This document shows positions 33,582 through 41,060 of a stretch of 64,000 nt of DNA, piece by piece. A model generated the notes under the pieces. The model was not told where the DNA came from and ran no database searches. It worked only from the letters and a program-made list of their open reading frames with translations. The stretch comes from Palsa-504 sp963834685 (GTDB taxonomy: Bacteria; Actinomycetota; Actinomycetes; Streptosporangiales; Streptosporangiaceae). The stretch covers positions 62,001-126,000 of the forward strand of contig CAWICW010000010.1 of the NCBI GenBank assembly GCA_963834685.1. The letters run 5' to 3'. The translations under genes were made by a program, and so were the position numbers. Each line of letters starts with the position of its first letter. Position 1 is the stretch's first letter.

Positions 33582-34976
33582 ATGACCGACTACGACGTCG
33601 TGGTCGTGGGTGCGGGCGCCGCGGGCCTGTGCGCGGCGGTCACCGCCGCCGAGGCCGGAGCCTCGGTCCTGGTCGCGGAGGCTTCCGATTCGGCCGGCGG
33701 GGCCTCGCAGTTCTCGGCCGGCCTGATCATGGCGGCCGGCACCAGGTTCCAGCGCGAGCGGGGCATCGAGGACAGCCCGGAAGCGCTCCTGCACGAATAC
33801 CTGGCCTTCAACCGCTGGTCGGTGGAGACCGGGGTGGCGCGCCGGCTCACCGAAGAGGCCGGGCCTACCGTGGAGTGGCTCGCTGACCGCGGGGTCGCGG
33901 TCGGCGACATCTACCTCTCCGGTGACGACCGCGTTCCCCGCGGCCACGTGATGGACGGCGGCGGCGGCGCGATCGTGGCATGCCTGCTGAGCGCGGCCCA
34001 GGCAGACCCGCGCATCGATCTGGCCTTCGGCAGGCGCGTGGACCGCCTGCTTACCGGCCAGGACGGTATCGTCGCCGGTGTCGCCGCGGGCGAGGACCAG
34101 GTCAGCGCGGGGGCGGTCGTATTGGCGGCGGGCGGGTTCGGGGCCAACAAGGACCTATGGCCGCGCTACCTCCCGCGCGCGGTCGAAGCGGAATGGACGT
34201 TCTATATTGGACCGCCGACCTCGCGCGGAGATGCCTTCGCGCTGGCCGGGGCGGTCGGGGCACAGATCGTCGGCCATGACCGCGGGCTGCTCAACGCGCG
34301 GCCGAACTTCTCCCAATCCATGGACTCCTACTACCCCGGGTGGCTGGTCTTCGTGGACCGGCAGGGGCAGCGCTTCGTCAACGAGATGACCGCCTACAGC
34401 GTGGTCGAGTCGACGATCCGCGCCAGAGGCGGCCGGGTGTGGGCGCTGCTCGACGACGCCGCCAAGCGGGCGGCGGTTCCGCGCAGCACGGCGGCCGCGA
34501 AGAAGTACGACATGCCCACCGGCACCAACTGGGAAGACTGGGTGGAGCCGGTCATCGACGAGATGACCGGGAAGGGGCGGGTGCTGACCGCGCCCACCAT
34601 TACCGCCCTGGCGGCATCGATGGGCGTGGAACCCGCCGTCCTGGCCGGGACGGTCGCCCGCTACAACGAGGATGTCGCGGCCGGACACGACACGATGTTC
34701 GAGAAGCCCGCCCGCGTGATGCGCGCCATCGCCGAGCCGCCGTTCTACGCGACCGAACTGCGGCTGTGCAACCTGGCCCTGACCGGCGCGGGCCCGCGGG
34801 TCAACCGTGACGGGCAGGTCCTCGACCGCGGGGCGATACCGATCCGCGGGCTGTTCGCCGCCGGCGAGTGCGCCGGCGGCGTGCTGGGCGACGTCTACAT
34901 GGGCAGCGGCAACGCCCTGGCCAACGCCGTCACCTTCGGCCGGGTGGCCGGGCAGAACGCCGCCAAGCAGGGTTGA
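33582..34976 (+). CDS. FAD-dependent oxidoreductase, fumarate reductase/ketosteroid dehydrogenase type
   Basis: A 464-residue flavoprotein. DYDVVVVGAGAAGLCAAV binds FAD; LVAEASDSAGGASQFSAG, LIMAAGTRFQRERGIED, VPRGHVMDGGGGAIV, LAAGGFGANK and AAGECAGGVLGDVYMGSGN follow. It is a close relative of the flavoprotein at 26126-27535 and the partial gene at 1-727. ATG 33582 is 22 bases after the E1 beta stop, with a weak GACAGAG box. It is the last gene of the Rieske operon and probably dehydrogenates the same cyclic substrate; it is not a dihydrolipoamide dehydrogenase, as the CxxxxC redox disulfide is absent. Confidence 0.88.
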   Translation: MTDYDVVVVGAGAAGLCAAVTAAEAGASVLVAEASDSAGGASQFSAGLIMAAGTRFQRERGIEDSPEALLHEYLAFNRWSVETGVARRLTEEAGPTVEWLADRGVAVGDIYLSGDDRVPRGHVMDGGGGAIVACLLSAAQADPRIDLAFGRRVDRLLTGQDGIVAGVAAGEDQVSAGAVVLAAGGFGANKDLWPRYLPRAVEAEWTFYIGPPTSRGDAFALAGAVGAQIVGHDRGLLNARPNFSQSMDSYYPGWLVFVDRQGQRFVNEMTAYSVVESTIRARGGRVWALLDDAAKRAAVPRSTAAAKKYDMPTGTNWEDWVEPVIDEMTGKGRVLTAPTITALAASMGVEPAVLAGTVARYNEDVAAGHDTMFEKPARVMRAIAEPPFYATELRLCNLALTGAGPRVNRDGQVLDRGAIPIRGLFAAGECAGGVLGDVYMGSGNALANAVTFGRVAGQNAAKQG

Positions 34977-35819
34977 GTGCCGTCCGGCCTGGTCGGCCGG
35001 CTTGTGGATGCGGAGCTTGCAGAGGCCGTCGTCCGCGATCTCGGCCGCGCGTTCGCAGAGGGCGGCCAGATCGTCGCGCGAATCGACGTAACAGCCCGAC
35101 AGGGAGTCGACCGCACCGGACGCCAGGGTCAGAATCGCGCGAACCGGCACGTCGACCGGCAGGTAGGTTAGCCCGCGGAGCATGTCGCCCATGTACCGCA
35201 TGGCCAGCGGATCGCCCGTCAGGTCCGCCATCAGGCGGGTGCGGATCGGCCCCGGGGCAAATGCGAAGACGGCCACGCCCGTGCCGGCCGCCTCTGCGGC
35301 GACCGATTCGGTGAAGCTGACCAGGGCAGCCTTGGCGCAGCCGTAGGCCGAGTTGTTGGGGTTCGGCCTTCCGGCGACCGCGGACACGACGTTGATGACC
35401 CGGCCGCGGCCACGCCGCCGCATGGCCGGCAGCACGGCCGCCGTGCAGAGCACCGGGCCCAGCAGGTTCGTCCCGATGTCGTCCCACCACTGCGCGGGAT
35501 CCACGTCCTGGACCGGGCCGAATACGGTGTTCCGGCCAGCGTTGTTGACCAGGAGATCCACCTCGCCGAGTTCGCCGGCCACCCGGGCGAACGCGCCCCG
35601 GACAGCCTCCGCGTCGGTGATGTCGACCCGGACCGCCAGCGCCCGGCCCTGATCCGCCTCGATCGCCGCCGCGGTCGCGGCGATCTCGTCGCCGGATCGG
35701 GCCATCACCGCCACCGCGGCACCCTGGCCGGCCAGCGCCAGCGCCGTCGCCTGGCCAATCCCGCGGCCTGCACCGGTGACCGCGGCCACCTGGCCGTCAA
35801 GCGGTTTGCCGACTTGCAT
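34155..35819 (-). CDS. Short-chain dehydrogenase/reductase with no stop at its natural end
   Basis: ATG 35819 opens an SDR: TGAGRGIGQATAL, DITDAEAV, NNAGRNTVFGPV, VSAVAGRPNPNNSAYGCAKAA (here NPNNSAYGCAKAAL holds the Tyr-Lys pair) and FAFAPGPIRTRL. Recognisable SDR sequence ends after about 278 residues, near 34985. The frame has no stop there and runs on antisense through the flavoprotein gene to 34155, adding ~275 residues of improbable composition. A lost stop or frameshift near 34985 is likelier than a real 554-residue protein. It lies downstream of the livF gene on the same strand and may be its co-transcribed partner. Confidence 0.65.
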   Translation of the reverse strand: MQVGKPLDGQVAAVTGAGRGIGQATALALAGQGAAVAVMARSGDEIAATAAAIEADQGRALAVRVDITDAEAVRGAFARVAGELGEVDLLVNNAGRNTVFGPVQDVDPAQWWDDIGTNLLGPVLCTAAVLPAMRRRGRGRVINVVSAVAGRPNPNNSAYGCAKAALVSFTESVAAEAAGTGVAVFAFAPGPIRTRLMADLTGDPLAMRYMGDMLRGLTYLPVDVPVRAILTLASGAVDSLSGCYVDSRDDLAALCERAAEIADDGLCKLRIHKPADQAGRHSTLLGGVLPGHPAEGDGVGQGVAAAHVDVAQHAAGALAGGEQPADRYRPAVEDLPVTVDPRARAGQGQVAQPQFGRVERRLGDGAHHAGGLLEHRVVSGRDILVVAGDRPGQDGGFHAHRCRQGGNGGRGQHPPLPGHLVDDRLHPVFPVGAGGHVVLLRGRRAARNRRPLGGVVEQRPHPAASGADRRLDHAVGGHLVDEALPLPVHEDQPPGVVGVHGLGEVRPRVEQPAVMADDLCPDRPGQREGISARGRRSNIERPFRFDRAREVARP

Positions 35820-35844
35820 GAGCACGCCTCTCCGTCCGGATGAA

Positions 35845-36630
35845 TTAACCGGCTGCGCCGTCGTCCGCGGCAGCATAGATGCCGCGGGCGATGGCCTCCG
35901 CTGACAGGCTCGCCGCAGTATCGGCGAGCGTTACCCGACCTTGCTCCAGGACTATGACGTCGTCGGCGATCCCGCCGAGCACTTCCTCTACCAGCTGTTC
36001 GACGAGCAGGATCGCCATGCCGGAATCGCGTAGCCGGTCCAGGATCTCGAAGACCTGGTCCACGAAGACGGGAGCCAATCCGGAGGAAGGCTCGTCGACC
36101 AGCAGCACGCGGGGCTCCGCCGCCAGGGCCGTCGCGATAGCGAGCATCTGCTGCTGCCCGCCCGACAGCGAGCCAGCCAGCGAGTGCGCCCTTTCGGCGA
36201 GCATGCCGAAGTCCGCGTACAGCCGGTCCAGCCGGCCGCTCATCTGTGATTTCCGGACGCCGCAGGCGCGCAGGCCCAGCATCAGGTTGTCACGCACCGT
36301 AAGCTTCCGGAAGACCCTCTTGCCTTCTTGCACGAGGCCCAGGCCGTGCTGGACCCGGCGGAAGGGCGGCACCTTGGTAATGTCGTTCCCGCCGAGGACG
36401 ACGTTTCCGGCCTTGACGGGCAAGATCCCGGCTAGGCCGGAAAGCAGGGTGGTCTTGCCGGCTCCGTTCCGGCCCACCAGCGCGGTCGTCTGCCCGGCCA
36501 TCAGCCGCAGGGACACGTCCCAGACGGCGATAAGGTCACCATAACCCAAGCGCAGTCGCGAAACCTCGAGCATGGGCCGCTGTTGGTCAAGGGCCGCGGA
36601 AGATAGCAGGCCAGCGTTTGCTTCGCGCAT
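35845..36630 (-). CDS. livF: Branched-chain-type ABC transporter ATP-binding protein LivF
   Basis: A 261-residue ABC ATPase: Walker A GRNGAGKTTL, Q-loop region LVQEGKRVFRKLTV (typical of LivF), signature LSGGQQQM, Walker B VLLVDEPSSGLAP and H-region replaced by LLVEQ, as is usual for LivF. It would power uptake with the LivG module at 36501-38513 and LivH. The start at ATG 36630 lies downstream of a duplicated AAGGACCCCATG element; ATG 36573 (MLEVSRLRL) is an alternative. Substrates of this HAAT family include amino acids, amides, aromatic acids and other carboxylates. Confidence 0.88.
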   Translation of the reverse strand: MREANAGLLSSAALDQQRPMLEVSRLRLGYGDLIAVWDVSLRLMAGQTTALVGRNGAGKTTLLSGLAGILPVKAGNVVLGGNDITKVPPFRRVQHGLGLVQEGKRVFRKLTVRDNLMLGLRACGVRKSQMSGRLDRLYADFGMLAERAHSLAGSLSGGQQQMLAIATALAAEPRVLLVDEPSSGLAPVFVDQVFEILDRLRDSGMAILLVEQLVEEVLGGIADDVIVLEQGRVTLADTAASLSAEAIARGIYAAADDGAAG

Positions 36631-38513
36631 AACATGGGGTCCTTTAGCATGGGGTCCTTGTCGCCGGAGTTAGTCGTGACAGCGGCCTGTACCGGGTCCG
36701 GCGGCGCCATCAGCATGGAGCCGTTGCGGTGCCGCCTGCCGAGGTAGCTGTCGATAACCCGCTCATCCCTCCGGACGGTCTCTGGCGGCCCGGACGCGAT
36801 GACCTTGCCGAGTTCCATCACGAACACGTTGTCCGCAAGGCTCATGATGAACGGCACGTTATGCTCCACGATGACGACCGTGCCGCCCGCCTCGCGGGTC
36901 CGCTGCAGGAGTGAGCCCAGATCGCGCAGGCTGTCGCCGTCGAGACCAGCCGCTGGCTCGTCGAGCAGGAGGACGTTGGGCGCACCGGCGACGCACCGCG
37001 CGACCTCCAGCAGGCGACGCGTGCCCAGGGGCAGGGATCCGGCATCGGAGTCGGCGAGATGGACCAGCCCGGCGAACGAGAGCGCCGCCAGCGCCGCCTC
37101 GCGATTCTGGCGGCGCGCCCGCCAGAAGCTGGGCAGCCGCAGGATCGAGGCCGGCAGCCGGGCACTGGATTTCTGCAAGCGGCCAGATTCCGCGATCTGC
37201 AGGACGGTCATCGACTTCGGTATCTGCGGTGTCTGGAACGTGCGACCGACGCCGAGCCGGGCTACCCGGTACGGCTTCGAACCGGTAAGCAGGCGGTCCC
37301 CCAGTTTCACCTCGCCCTCGTCGGCCGGGAGGAATCCCGAAATCGCGTTGAGCAAGGTCGTCTTGCCGGCGCCATTTGCGCCGATGATCGCGGTGATCTG
37401 GCCGGCCGCGGCGATCAGGTCCACGCCGGCGAGCGCCTGAAGGCCGGCGAAGCTCTTCTTGACCCTGGATACGGTCAGGGACTCGCCGGGAATCGGCAAG
37501 CTCGGGCGGGTAACGCTCAGTACCGGGTCGCCACGACCTCCGGTTGCGCTGGCGAGTCGACTCGAGACTCGCCGGCCGGTCGCGCGGACCAAACCCACCA
37601 CGCCGCCGGAGAACAGGACGCCGACGGCCACCAGGAAAACACCGTAAACCGCGATCGAGTACTGCTGGAACGAACTGGCCTGCAGCGGCCCGAGAACCAG
37701 GAGCGTCGCGCCCAGCGGAGCGCCCCAGACGCTGTCGGCTCCGCCCACGACCGTGGCCGCGAGCACGGCGATCAGCACGTCCACCGTGAACGAGTCCGGG
37801 CTGACGAATCCCGTCAGGTAGGCGAACAGGGCTCCGGCGATACCCGCCGGGAGTGCGCCCAGCACGTAGGCGGAAACCTTCAGGCGGAATGCGGAATAGC
37901 CCAGCGACTCCGCCAGAGTCGAGCTCTCGCCGAGCACCCGCAGCGAGGATCCGAACGGGGACACGATCATATTGCGGAAGACAAACATCCATCCGGCCGT
38001 GACGATCACCGTGACGACGTAGAAGCCGGTATTGCTGAGCGCCTGGCCGAACAGGGTGGGACCGATGATGCCGGGCAGGCCGAGCAGGCCGCCGGTCTGG
38101 GTCTGCAGGATCTGCGTGACACTCGGGATGAGGAGGATGAGGAAGAACGACACGATCGCGAGCGACCAGTGACTCAGGCGCAGGCCCGGTATGCCGGACA
38201 GCAGACCCGTCAGCCCGGCCAGGATGATCGAGGCCAGGATCGCCAGTCCCAGGTCGGTAATTCCGTGGTCATACAATATCGCGGTCACATATGCGCCCGC
38301 CGCGAACATTGCTACCTGCCCCAGGGCCATTTCATTGGCGTATCCGAAGCTGAGATTGAGGCCGCTGCACAGCAGGGTATAAACCCCGATGAGCATGATC
38401 TCCCGTTGCCAGTAGGGGCCGACGCCGAGCAATGGCAGCATGGCCACGATTACCGCCGCCGTAACCGCGATCCACGGGCCGGCCGCAACAGTACCCCGAA
38501 TACGCGCGTACAC
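36501..38513 (-). CDS. Fused ABC permease-ATPase (LivM-LivG)
   Basis: Residues 1 to about 320 form a LivM permease with 8 or more membrane segments (for example VIVAMLPLLGVG, LGLAILASIILAGLTGLL) and the cytoplasmic GYSAFRLKVSAYVLGALPAG. Residues ~345-600 form a LivG ATPase with Walker A GANGAGKTTLLN, TFQTPQIPKSMTV, signature LPLGTRRLLEVAR and Walker B VLLLDEPAAGLDG. LivM-LivG fusions are known in this transporter family. The final ~70 residues after DSYLGRRHRNGS are unlike LivG and overlap livF by 130 bases in another frame, so the natural stop may be lost. GTG 38513 begins one base after the livH stop. Confidence 0.85.
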   Translation of the reverse strand: MYARIRGTVAAGPWIAVTAAVIVAMLPLLGVGPYWQREIMLIGVYTLLCSGLNLSFGYANEMALGQVAMFAAGAYVTAILYDHGITDLGLAILASIILAGLTGLLSGIPGLRLSHWSLAIVSFFLILLIPSVTQILQTQTGGLLGLPGIIGPTLFGQALSNTGFYVVTVIVTAGWMFVFRNMIVSPFGSSLRVLGESSTLAESLGYSAFRLKVSAYVLGALPAGIAGALFAYLTGFVSPDSFTVDVLIAVLAATVVGGADSVWGAPLGATLLVLGPLQASSFQQYSIAVYGVFLVAVGVLFSGGVVGLVRATGRRVSSRLASATGGRGDPVLSVTRPSLPIPGESLTVSRVKKSFAGLQALAGVDLIAAAGQITAIIGANGAGKTTLLNAISGFLPADEGEVKLGDRLLTGSKPYRVARLGVGRTFQTPQIPKSMTVLQIAESGRLQKSSARLPASILRLPSFWRARRQNREAALAALSFAGLVHLADSDAGSLPLGTRRLLEVARCVAGAPNVLLLDEPAAGLDGDSLRDLGSLLQRTREAGGTVVIVEHNVPFIMSLADNVFVMELGKVIASGPPETVRRDERVIDSYLGRRHRNGSMLMAPPDPVQAAVTTNSGDKDPMLKDPMLCAKQTLACYLPRPLTNSGPCSRFRDCAWVMVTLSPSGTCPCG
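36631..36660. repeat. 15-base imperfect tandem duplication before livF
   Basis: Two adjacent 15-base units, AACATGGGGTCCTTT and AGCATGGGGTCCTTG, differ at two positions. On the coding strand they duplicate an AAGGA ribosome-binding-like box and a CCCCATG just upstream of the livF start. Confidence 0.6.
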
Positions 38514-38514
38514 C

Positions 38515-39378
38515 CTAGACCACCCTCAGGCCGCGCTGCCCGAACAAACCGGCTGGCTTCAAGAGCAGCAGGAGGATCAAGATGCCGAAGAGAATCAGCG
38601 GCGGATAGGCCACACCGAAGTACCGGCTGGCGTAGGACTCGACCAGGCCGATGACCATGCCGCCGACCAGGCACCCCGGGAAGCTACCGAAGCCGCCGAG
38701 CGCGAGCGCGACGAAACCGTAGATCGTCAGTGTTATCCCGGTCGTTACGTCGATCCCCGCTACCGGCCCGATGAGCGGGCCGAGCGCGGCGCCCAGGGCA
38801 CCGGCCAGGATGAACGCGCTCATCCTCAGGCGGGTTACGTTCACTCCCCGGACGACGGCAGCGGCCATGTCATCGGTCGCGGCCCGGCCGGCCAGCCCCC
38901 ACAGCGTGTACCTCGAGACGGCATGCAGTCCGAAGGAAATGACCACGGCCGCGGCGATGAGCCACAGGTCAACCGGAAGAAGCCGCCCCCCGAGCAGGCT
39001 GAACGCATTGTTGCCCGCGAAGAAGTTCACCGATCTGGTGGTGCTCCCCCACGTCGCGAGCAGCACTCCCTCAATTATGACCGACGCGCCGACGGTCGTC
39101 ACCAGGAGAGCGTGGCTGCCCTTGGCCACGACCGGGCGGATGGCCAGCAGTTCCTCGACGGCCGCAATCAGGCCCCCCGCAGCCGCCCCGCCGACGATCG
39201 CCACCCACCAGGGCCAGCCGTGGTCACCCATGACGAACCAGGCGAAGAACGTGCCGAACACGACGATCTGCCCTTGCGCGAAGTTGAAGACGCCCGTCTG
39301 CGCGAGCGGGATGTTATAGCCGAGCGCGACGAGGGTGTAGATCGCACCCACCGACAGCCCCGCCCACACGATGGTCAT
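38515..39378 (-). CDS. livH: Branched-chain-type ABC transporter permease LivH
   Basis: A 287-residue inner-membrane permease. It shows GLSVGAIYTLVALGYNIPLA and TGVFNFAQGQIVVFGTF near the N-terminus, both hallmarks of LivH, later hydrophobic segments (WLIAAAVVISFG, AFILAGALGAALGPLIG) and GGFGSFPGCLVGG with the coupling-helix region. ATG 39378 follows AGGAGAG; an upstream in-frame ATG at 39420 lacks a box. It is followed by the LivM-LivG fusion and livF, completing a four-part importer without a receptor on this strand; the receptor gene is at 41061 on the other strand. Confidence 0.9.
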   Translation of the reverse strand: MTIVWAGLSVGAIYTLVALGYNIPLAQTGVFNFAQGQIVVFGTFFAWFVMGDHGWPWWVAIVGGAAAGGLIAAVEELLAIRPVVAKGSHALLVTTVGASVIIEGVLLATWGSTTRSVNFFAGNNAFSLLGGRLLPVDLWLIAAAVVISFGLHAVSRYTLWGLAGRAATDDMAAAVVRGVNVTRLRMSAFILAGALGAALGPLIGPVAGIDVTTGITLTIYGFVALALGGFGSFPGCLVGGMVIGLVESYASRYFGVAYPPLILFGILILLLLLKPAGLFGQRGLRVV

Positions 39379-39439
39379 CGGCTCTCCTTCGGCGCCCGAT
39401 CGCTGACGGGTCCGACCCATGGTCAGACCAGGCCGCGCT

Positions 39440-39495
39440 TGCTCATGGGATGATACGCTATATAAGGACTATTATTCAACTATTTACTGTTTTGG
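39440..39495. promoter_or_regulatory. AT-rich promoter block upstream of livH
   Basis: The block 39448-39492 (CTATATAAGGACTATTATTC core) lies in the 129-base gap between livH and the aminotransferase stop. It suggests that the transporter genes have their own promoter rather than depending only on the aminotransferase transcript. Confidence 0.45.
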
Positions 39496-39507
39496 GTAGC
39501 CCTGGAA

Positions 39508-40884
39508 TCAGGCCGGGATCAGGCCGCAGGCCGCGACGGCCCGCTCGATCGCGCTCACCAGTTCGTCCACATCGGCCGCGGTCATCGCCGCGCAGAGGGT
39601 GCCCGCCTGGGCGGACATCATAAGGTAGCCCTCGTTGAACAGGGCGAGCAGCAGATGGCTCATCACGTTGCGGTTGGTGGTCATCGCCGTCGCGAAGTCG
39701 GTAATGGGCACCGGGGTCCAGTGCAGCGCGAAGAAGTGCGCCGCACCCGTCGCCTGGAGCGGTATGTCATGCTCGGCGGCGATCTGCGCTACCCCGGCGC
39801 GCAGCCTGTCCCCCAGGGCGTGCAGGTGCCGGTAGACGTCATCGGTGAGGTGGTCCAGGACCGCGACGGCCGCCGCGAGGCACAGCGGGCTGCCGCCGAC
39901 GGTGGACACGTGGCGGACCGGCGGCCTCGCGTTGTGCAGGTGCGGGTTCATCTGGTTCATGATCGGTGCCGTCCCGGCGAACGCCCCGAGCGGCGTCCCG
40001 CCGCCGATCGCCTTACCGAACGTCGTGATGTCGGGCTCGATCCCCATCGCACCCTGGACTCCGGCCGGGCCGTAGGGGAAGGTGACGACCTCGTCCATGA
40101 TCAGCACGACGCCCTTGCGGCGAGTGACCTCCCGCAGCGCCTCGAGGTAGGCGCGGGTCGCGGGCACCATGCCGCTGCCGCCCAGGATCGGTTCGATGAT
40201 GACGCCGGCCAGGTCCTCGGCGACCGATTCGATGATCTTGAGGCTGGATTCGATGTCGTTGTACGGCAGCAGCACCACCGAACCTTCGGTCCCGGGGACC
40301 AGACCCTGGGGGGTGAAGTAGGCATCGGGATAGCGGCCGTTGACGATCATCGAGACGTCATGGATGCCGTGGTACCCGCCGATTATCTTCGCGATCTTCG
40401 GGCGGCCGGTGAACACGCGGGCCAGCCGGGTGGCCATCAGCGTGGCCTCCGTGCCCGAGGTAGTGAAGCGCACGGAATCGAGCCATCCGAACCGGGACAG
40501 CAACCGCGAGGCGACCTCGTACCCGAGGTCGGGATCGGGCATGCAGAACGTGGGCCCGTTCGCGAGCTGAGCCGTGAGCGCCGCGGTCACCGCCGGGTGG
40601 TTATGGCCGAGCGGGTACAGCCAGTCGCCGTAGACCAGGTCGACGAGCCTGCGGTCATCCGCGTCCCAGACGTGACAGCCGTCGCCCCGCTTGATGTAGA
40701 TCTGGTACGGGAAGTACTGCACGATCCCGCCTGGCACGCCCGCCGGGATCACCGGTGCCGTGCGCTCGAAGGCCGCGCGTGAGCGTGGTGTGAGCTCGCG
40801 GTAGCGGTCTTCGACCTGCCGCGCCGCCCGCGCGGGAATCGAATCGGAGGCCACGCCGGCCTGACCACCGTGCTCAGGCTTCAT
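39508..40884 (-). CDS. Class-III aminotransferase (glutamate-1-semialdehyde aminomutase-like)
   Basis: A 458-residue fold-type I PLP enzyme: YGDWLYPLGHNHPAV, RFTTSGTEATLMATRLAR (phosphate loop), GGYHGIHD, VLIMDEVVTF with the PLP-ring aspartate and TTFGKAIGGGTPLG with the Schiff-base lysine. It resembles GSA aminomutases (HemL family), but the ~45-residue N-terminal extension and the catabolic setting argue for transamination of another amine. It heads the strand that continues into the Liv transporter, 130 bases downstream. A GntR-type operator candidate (40934) lies 50 bases upstream of ATG 40884. An amino-group substrate would fit the Liv-type importer. Confidence 0.85.
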   Translation of the reverse strand: MKPEHGGQAGVASDSIPARAARQVEDRYRELTPRSRAAFERTAPVIPAGVPGGIVQYFPYQIYIKRGDGCHVWDADDRRLVDLVYGDWLYPLGHNHPAVTAALTAQLANGPTFCMPDPDLGYEVASRLLSRFGWLDSVRFTTSGTEATLMATRLARVFTGRPKIAKIIGGYHGIHDVSMIVNGRYPDAYFTPQGLVPGTEGSVVLLPYNDIESSLKIIESVAEDLAGVIIEPILGGSGMVPATRAYLEALREVTRRKGVVLIMDEVVTFPYGPAGVQGAMGIEPDITTFGKAIGGGTPLGAFAGTAPIMNQMNPHLHNARPPVRHVSTVGGSPLCLAAAVAVLDHLTDDVYRHLHALGDRLRAGVAQIAAEHDIPLQATGAAHFFALHWTPVPITDFATAMTTNRNVMSHLLLALFNEGYLMMSAQAGTLCAAMTAADVDELVSAIERAVAACGLIPA

Positions 40885-40911
40885 CTGATCACCCCACCTG
40901 CCTCGATACGG

Positions 40912-41050
40912 GTTAAAGATACTAATAAGTTATCTGTATGACAAGCTTTGGTTGCAGTCAGATCACGACCGTCCCCAGGAGTTGACAAGGGTCCGCTCGT
41001 ATCGCAGGATGTTCCAAACTAGTAATCTTAGTTAGATGATTCAACCTTGA
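40912..41050. promoter_or_regulatory. Divergent promoters with GntR-like site
   Basis: AT-rich blocks lie at 40914-40950 (before the aminotransferase) and 41018-41045 (before the receptor gene). The first holds CTGTATGACAA (40934-40944), which differs at one position from the FadR-type pattern TNGTNNNACNA and resembles, in reverse, the site at 23416. The second holds ATCT-TAGTT-AGAT (about 41026-41038). Confidence 0.5.
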
Positions 41051-41060
41051 GGGGCCAGCC

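Noticed and set aside
33582..34976. Flavoprotein as the missing dihydrolipoamide dehydrogenase (E3)
   Set aside because: The redox-active CxxxxC of E3 is absent and the sequence follows the fumarate-reductase-type pattern.
37059..38654. 531-codon plus-strand frame
   Set aside because: Antisense shadow of the LivM-LivG gene, which carries clear Walker and membrane motifs.
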